The notes below the pieces were generated by a model, which worked only from the letters and a program-made list of their open reading frames with translations, was not told where the DNA came from and did not search any database. Both the position numbers and the translations under genes were made by a program. DNA of 8,542 nt from Methanobacteriota archaeon. GTDB taxonomy: Archaea > Thermoplasmatota > Poseidoniia > Poseidoniales > Poseidoniaceae. The DNA lies in NCBI GenBank assembly GCA_002697705.1, contig NZXL01000002.1, forward strand, positions 1 to 8,542. The letters run 5' to 3'. This document shows, in pieces, positions 6,080 through 8,542 of the stretch (the stretch's first letter is position 1; every line of letters starts with the position of its first letter).

Positions 6080-6994
6080 ATGGGAATCTTATGTGAACAG
6101 GTGCGTAAAACTATGTCTGGAATGAAAGGTATTCTCGAAGAAAGAAGAAAAATGGTAGATGATAAAGCAACAAAATATCGTACAACACGTGATGAGTGGA
6201 ATCAAAAAACCAAGGAGAATACTGGTGCCAGAAACGAACTTAATTCAGAAGTTCGTGAACTAATTGTCCAAGTCAAGGAGCAAAGAGAAATTCGTGAACA
6301 AATGAATGAATTGGTTCGTGAAAAGAAAAATGCAAGACAAGAAGCGAATAACAAAGTTCGTGAAGCAAAGGCAATAATCGACAAGTCAAGACCTGCTGAA
6401 GCACCTACTGAAGGCGGACGTGGACGAAGAGGTCGTGACAGACCTGAAACAGTTCAATCCCTTTCTCGTGAACTAAATCGATTAGAATCAGAATTCGAGC
6501 GTGGTCAACACACTGGAAAAAACGAAACTAAGGTCATGAATAGACTGAAAGAGATTTCTTCAAAACTAAAGAAAATGAAGAAGGCTGAAGACTCAAATGA
6601 TGACTTAAAGGGCGCTAGAGATACTCTAAGAGTTGCTGTTGAAGAACAAGATGCTGCTCACGAAGAAGTTCAAAAAGCGGCTCAAGCTGCTCAAGAAGCA
6701 CACGAATTGATGCTACAGTGGAACAAAGAAGTTGACAAGCAGAGGGAAAAGGCTGAATCTTGCCACCGTGAATTACGTCGCTCAAAGAAAGAAGCCGATA
6801 AAGCACATCACTTGTATATCGTCTCACTAAGATGCCTACACTCTATTCAAGACATACTAGGGGCAATGAAAGGCTCTACTGGTGGCGGCAAGAGAAAGGA
6901 TGCAAGAGTCGAGGTTCAAGACTTGATGAGCAAACTGATGTCCGGAGATACTCTGTCTACCGAAGAATTGATGCAACTGCAAAAATTTGACTGA
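6080..6994 (+). CDS. COG1340-type archaeal coiled-coil protein
   Basis: A 304-residue, almost wholly helical, charged protein resembling the archaeal COG1340 family (sometimes labelled DUF7121-like or misannotated as phosphoserine phosphatase). Residues ~15-100 form a long coiled coil. A Gly/Arg-rich linker (GGRGRRGRDRPE, 112-123) precedes the family-like segment SRELNRLESEFERGQHTG (129-146) and RLKEISSKLKKMKK (155-168). A second coiled coil with AHELMLQWNKE (207-217) and ADKAHHLY (239-246) follows, and the protein ends with SGDTLSTEELMQLQK (288-302), a typical COG1340 ending. It has no enzymatic motif. The ATG at 6080 lacks a Shine-Dalgarno. The in-frame ATG at 6113, preceded by AGGTG, is a credible alternative giving a 293-residue protein. 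Its biochemical role is not established. The likeness of its C-terminal half to the two proteins upstream suggests related scaffolding or RNA-associated roles. Confidence 0.85.
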   Translation: MGILCEQVRKTMSGMKGILEERRKMVDDKATKYRTTRDEWNQKTKENTGARNELNSEVRELIVQVKEQREIREQMNELVREKKNARQEANNKVREAKAIIDKSRPAEAPTEGGRGRRGRDRPETVQSLSRELNRLESEFERGQHTGKNETKVMNRLKEISSKLKKMKKAEDSNDDLKGARDTLRVAVEEQDAAHEEVQKAAQAAQEAHELMLQWNKEVDKQREKAESCHRELRRSKKEADKAHHLYIVSLRCLHSIQDILGAMKGSTGGGKRKDARVEVQDLMSKLMSGDTLSTEELMQLQKFD

Positions 6995-6999
6995 TTTTT
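6995..6999 (+). terminator. Possible oligo-T terminator after the COG1340-type gene
   Basis: Five consecutive T residues directly follow the TGA stop. Short T runs are typical archaeal transcription stop signals, but this is the only support, and purP begins just 63 bases downstream and could be read through. Confidence 0.25.
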
Positions 7000-7042
7000 C
7001 AACGGTAGGAATCAAAGACCCTCGGCAAAACAGCAGATATAA

Positions 7043-7049
7043 GGGGAGG
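7043..7049 (+). promoter_or_regulatory. Shine-Dalgarno for purP
   Basis: GGGGAGG ends 8 bases before the ATG at 7058, a strong match to the anti-Shine-Dalgarno of 16S rRNA. It fixes this start, so purP is read from a leadered transcript. A TATAAGG sequence at 7038-7044 overlaps it but is too close to the start to act as its TATA box. Confidence 0.7.
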
Positions 7050-7057
7050 CATAAATT

Positions 7058-8215
7058 ATGATTTCCAATGACGAAATTGCTGCAATAGTAGAGGATTATG
7101 ACCGTTTGAAATTAAGAATCGGAATGACTGCATCTCATTCTGCATTAGACATATGTGACGGTGCAATCGAAGAAGGATTCCCTACTGTTGCGTATTGTAA
7201 AGAAGGAAGGCACAAGACATATGCCAATTACTTCAAAACCCATAGATCCAGTTCAGGAAGAGTCACTAGAGGAATGGTTGACAAAGCAATCGTTCTAAAT
7301 TCATTCAATGATGTGATGAATGCTGACTTACAATCCGAAATGCGAAAGCGAAATGTAGTATATGTCCCAAACCGTTCATTTACCTCCTACTCAACTATCG
7401 AAGATGTTGAAAATAACTTCAAAGTGCCACTCTTTGGTTCAAGAAATATGCTAAGAATGGAAGAGAGAACTGAGGAACAAGATTATTATTGGATTCTTGA
7501 CAAAGCAGGATTACCATATCCAGAAGCAATTAAAGATCCTCAAGATATTGATTGTTTAGTTATTGTAAAACTTCATCACGCTCAAAAGAAACTTGAACGT
7601 GGATTCTTTACTTGTGCATCTTATGCTGAATATGTAGAAAAATCAGAATCTCTACTTGCTGAAGGAGTCATTGACCAAGAATCACTCGAAGGTGCAAGAA
7701 TTGAGAAGTATGTTATTGGACCTGTGTTCAATTTGAACTTTTTCTATAGCCCACTTGCTGAAGAAGGAGAAAGACTCGAACTGCTTGGAGTAGACTGGAG
7801 ATTTGAATCATCTCTTGATGGACATGTTAGATTGCCAGCGCCTCAACAAATGACTATGCCTATTCATCAGCAAATTCCTGAAATGACTGTCGTTGGACAC
7901 AATACTGCTACAATTAGAGAATCATTATTAGAAAAGGCATTTGAACTTGGAGAGAAATTTATTACAGCAAGTAAGGAACATTACGCCCCTGGAATTATTG
8001 GCCCATTCTGCTTACAAACTTGTATTGACAAAGATATGAATTACTACATTTATGATGTTGCACCTCGTTTAGGCGGTGGAACAAATGTTCACGTTAGTGT
8101 TGGCCACCCATATGGTAATGCAACATGGAGAAAACCTATGTCAAGCGGTAGAAGAATCGCAATGGAACTTAGACTGGCCGCTGAACAAGACAGACTTCTC
8201 GAAGTTCTAACTTGA
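7058..8215 (+). CDS. purP: PurP: formate-dependent FAICAR synthetase (5-formaminoimidazole-4-carboxamide ribonucleotide synthetase)
   Basis: A 385-residue ATP-grasp enzyme of the usual PurP length. It uses ATP and formate to formylate AICAR to FAICAR, the penultimate step of IMP synthesis, replacing the folate-dependent PurH transformylase in many archaea; it acts in the cytoplasm. Family motifs seen in order: SHSALDICDGA (26-36), VPNRSF (103-108), FGSRN with MEERTEEQDYY (126-144), IVKLHHAQKKLERGFF (169-184), FNLNFFYSPL (224-233), LPAPQQ (259-264), ATIRESLLEK (284-293), GIIGPFCLQ (312-320) and APRLGGGTN (335-343), the last matching the ATP/metal-binding C-terminal region. No key segment is missing. 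The start is set by a strong Shine-Dalgarno. The gene is convergent with the small membrane protein, leaving a 21-base gap. It has no obvious functional link to the genes upstream. Confidence 0.96.
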   Translation: MISNDEIAAIVEDYDRLKLRIGMTASHSALDICDGAIEEGFPTVAYCKEGRHKTYANYFKTHRSSSGRVTRGMVDKAIVLNSFNDVMNADLQSEMRKRNVVYVPNRSFTSYSTIEDVENNFKVPLFGSRNMLRMEERTEEQDYYWILDKAGLPYPEAIKDPQDIDCLVIVKLHHAQKKLERGFFTCASYAEYVEKSESLLAEGVIDQESLEGARIEKYVIGPVFNLNFFYSPLAEEGERLELLGVDWRFESSLDGHVRLPAPQQMTMPIHQQIPEMTVVGHNTATIRESLLEKAFELGEKFITASKEHYAPGIIGPFCLQTCIDKDMNYYIYDVAPRLGGGTNVHVSVGHPYGNATWRKPMSSGRRIAMELRLAAEQDRLLEVLT

Positions 8216-8236
8216 GAATTGAATCGATTGAATAAA

Positions 8237-8467
8237 TTAGACTGGGGTTTGGAATCCCATTGCTCTAACAATACACCAGCCAGCTCTTGCTTCCCATATA
8301 GCGAAAGAACCACCGGCAATACTTCCTAAGACGCCCCACCAAGCTATAGAGGGGAGAAATCCTACCGCTGTTAGAATTCCTAATGCTACTCCACCAGCGA
8401 CTCCTAGAAGACCCAATCTCAACCTTGCAGCTTTTCCTGCTGCACCAATATTACACTCTAGTGCCAT
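8237..8467 (-). CDS. Small two-helix membrane protein, possibly DUF2892-like
   Basis: A 76-residue hydrophobic protein. A short N-terminus (MALECNIGAAGKAARLRLG) is followed by helix one at about 18-37 (rich in Gly, Ala, Val, Leu) and helix two at about 40-58 (SIAWWGVLGSIAGGSFAIW), then the tail RAGWCIVRAMGFQTPV. The layout, with Asn-Ile-Gly and Arg near the start and a Gly-x-Cys then Gly-x-x-Thr pattern at the end, recalls the small inner-membrane DUF2892/YgaP-tail family, but the match is from memory and tentative. Cys5 and Cys65 flank the helices. A TATA-like box lies about 24 bases before the ATG, consistent with a leaderless transcript. The gene is convergent with purP. The function is unknown. 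Confidence 0.7.
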   Translation of the reverse strand: MALECNIGAAGKAARLRLGLLGVAGGVALGILTAVGFLPSIAWWGVLGSIAGGSFAIWEARAGWCIVRAMGFQTPV

Positions 8468-8487
8468 GAGAATACATTAACTCAGTA

Positions 8488-8497
8488 GTATATGAAC
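8488..8497 (-). promoter_or_regulatory. TATA-like box for the small membrane protein gene
   Basis: Read on the minus strand, GTTCATATAC is centred about 24-25 bases before the ATG at 8467. That is the spacing expected for a leaderless archaeal promoter, and no Shine-Dalgarno precedes the ATG. Confidence 0.5.
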
Positions 8498-8542
8498 AGA
8501 TGTTTTAATTCAAGAGCTAGAATTGTGTCAGTAAATATTGAA

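Noticed and set aside
2304..6994. The coiled-coil proteins as SMC/Rad50-type ATPases.
   Set aside because: No Walker A, Walker B or signature motif is present in any of them.
8216..8236. A hairpin terminator between purP and the convergent membrane protein gene (AATCGATT palindrome).
   Set aside because: The palindrome is short, overlapping and AT-rich, with no adjacent T run on either strand.
1..8542. The contig as eukaryotic DNA because of the TUTase-like gene.
   Set aside because: Overlapping intron-free genes, Shine-Dalgarno sequences and an archaeal purP all point to an archaeon.

Overview
The window looks like chromosomal DNA from an AT-rich planktonic archaeon, most likely a Thermoplasmatota lineage such as Marine Group II (Poseidoniales). 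The lineage is an inference. The archaeal assignment rests on a full-length PurP (archaeal FAICAR synthetase), an archaeal COG1340-type coiled-coil protein, a Roadblock/LC7 protein, tightly packed intron-free genes, and a mix of Shine-Dalgarno-led starts and apparently leaderless starts with TATA-like boxes about 25 bases upstream.

Layout: (1) Minus strand, 1-2213: a large secreted, membrane-anchored protein made of CARDB/Ig-like beta domains, cut by the left edge. It is divergent from the rest across a ~90-bp promoter region holding a perfect 8-bp inverted repeat. (2) Plus strand, 2304-5611: a tight three-gene operon of a coiled-coil protein, a 689-residue eukaryote-like Cid1/TUTase-type terminal nucleotidyltransferase fused to a C-terminal coiled-coil half with basic tails, and a GNAT acetyltransferase. 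(3) Plus strand, 5670-8215: a Roadblock/LC7 protein, a COG1340-type coiled-coil protein and purP. (4) Minus strand, 8237-8467: a small two-helix membrane protein, convergent with purP. No tRNA, rRNA, CRISPR array or insertion sequence was seen.

The most interesting part is the nucleotidyltransferase and its neighbours. Its N-terminal ~360 residues carry the motifs of eukaryotic Cid1/TUT enzymes: the GS motif, three catalytic aspartates, GTFSSY, PPVVPNIQ, the PAP-associated domain, and a histidine where Cid1 has the residue that selects UTP. Its C-terminal half appears to share with the two free-standing coiled-coil proteins (2304-3056 and 6080-6994) an AHxLL-type helix followed 68-81 residues later by an SGxxLSxxxLxxL-type motif. 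This suggests an archaeal RNA 3'-tailing enzyme built into a family of COG1340-like coiled-coil scaffolds. The system is inferred from by-eye motif reading and needs profile searches and structure modelling to confirm.
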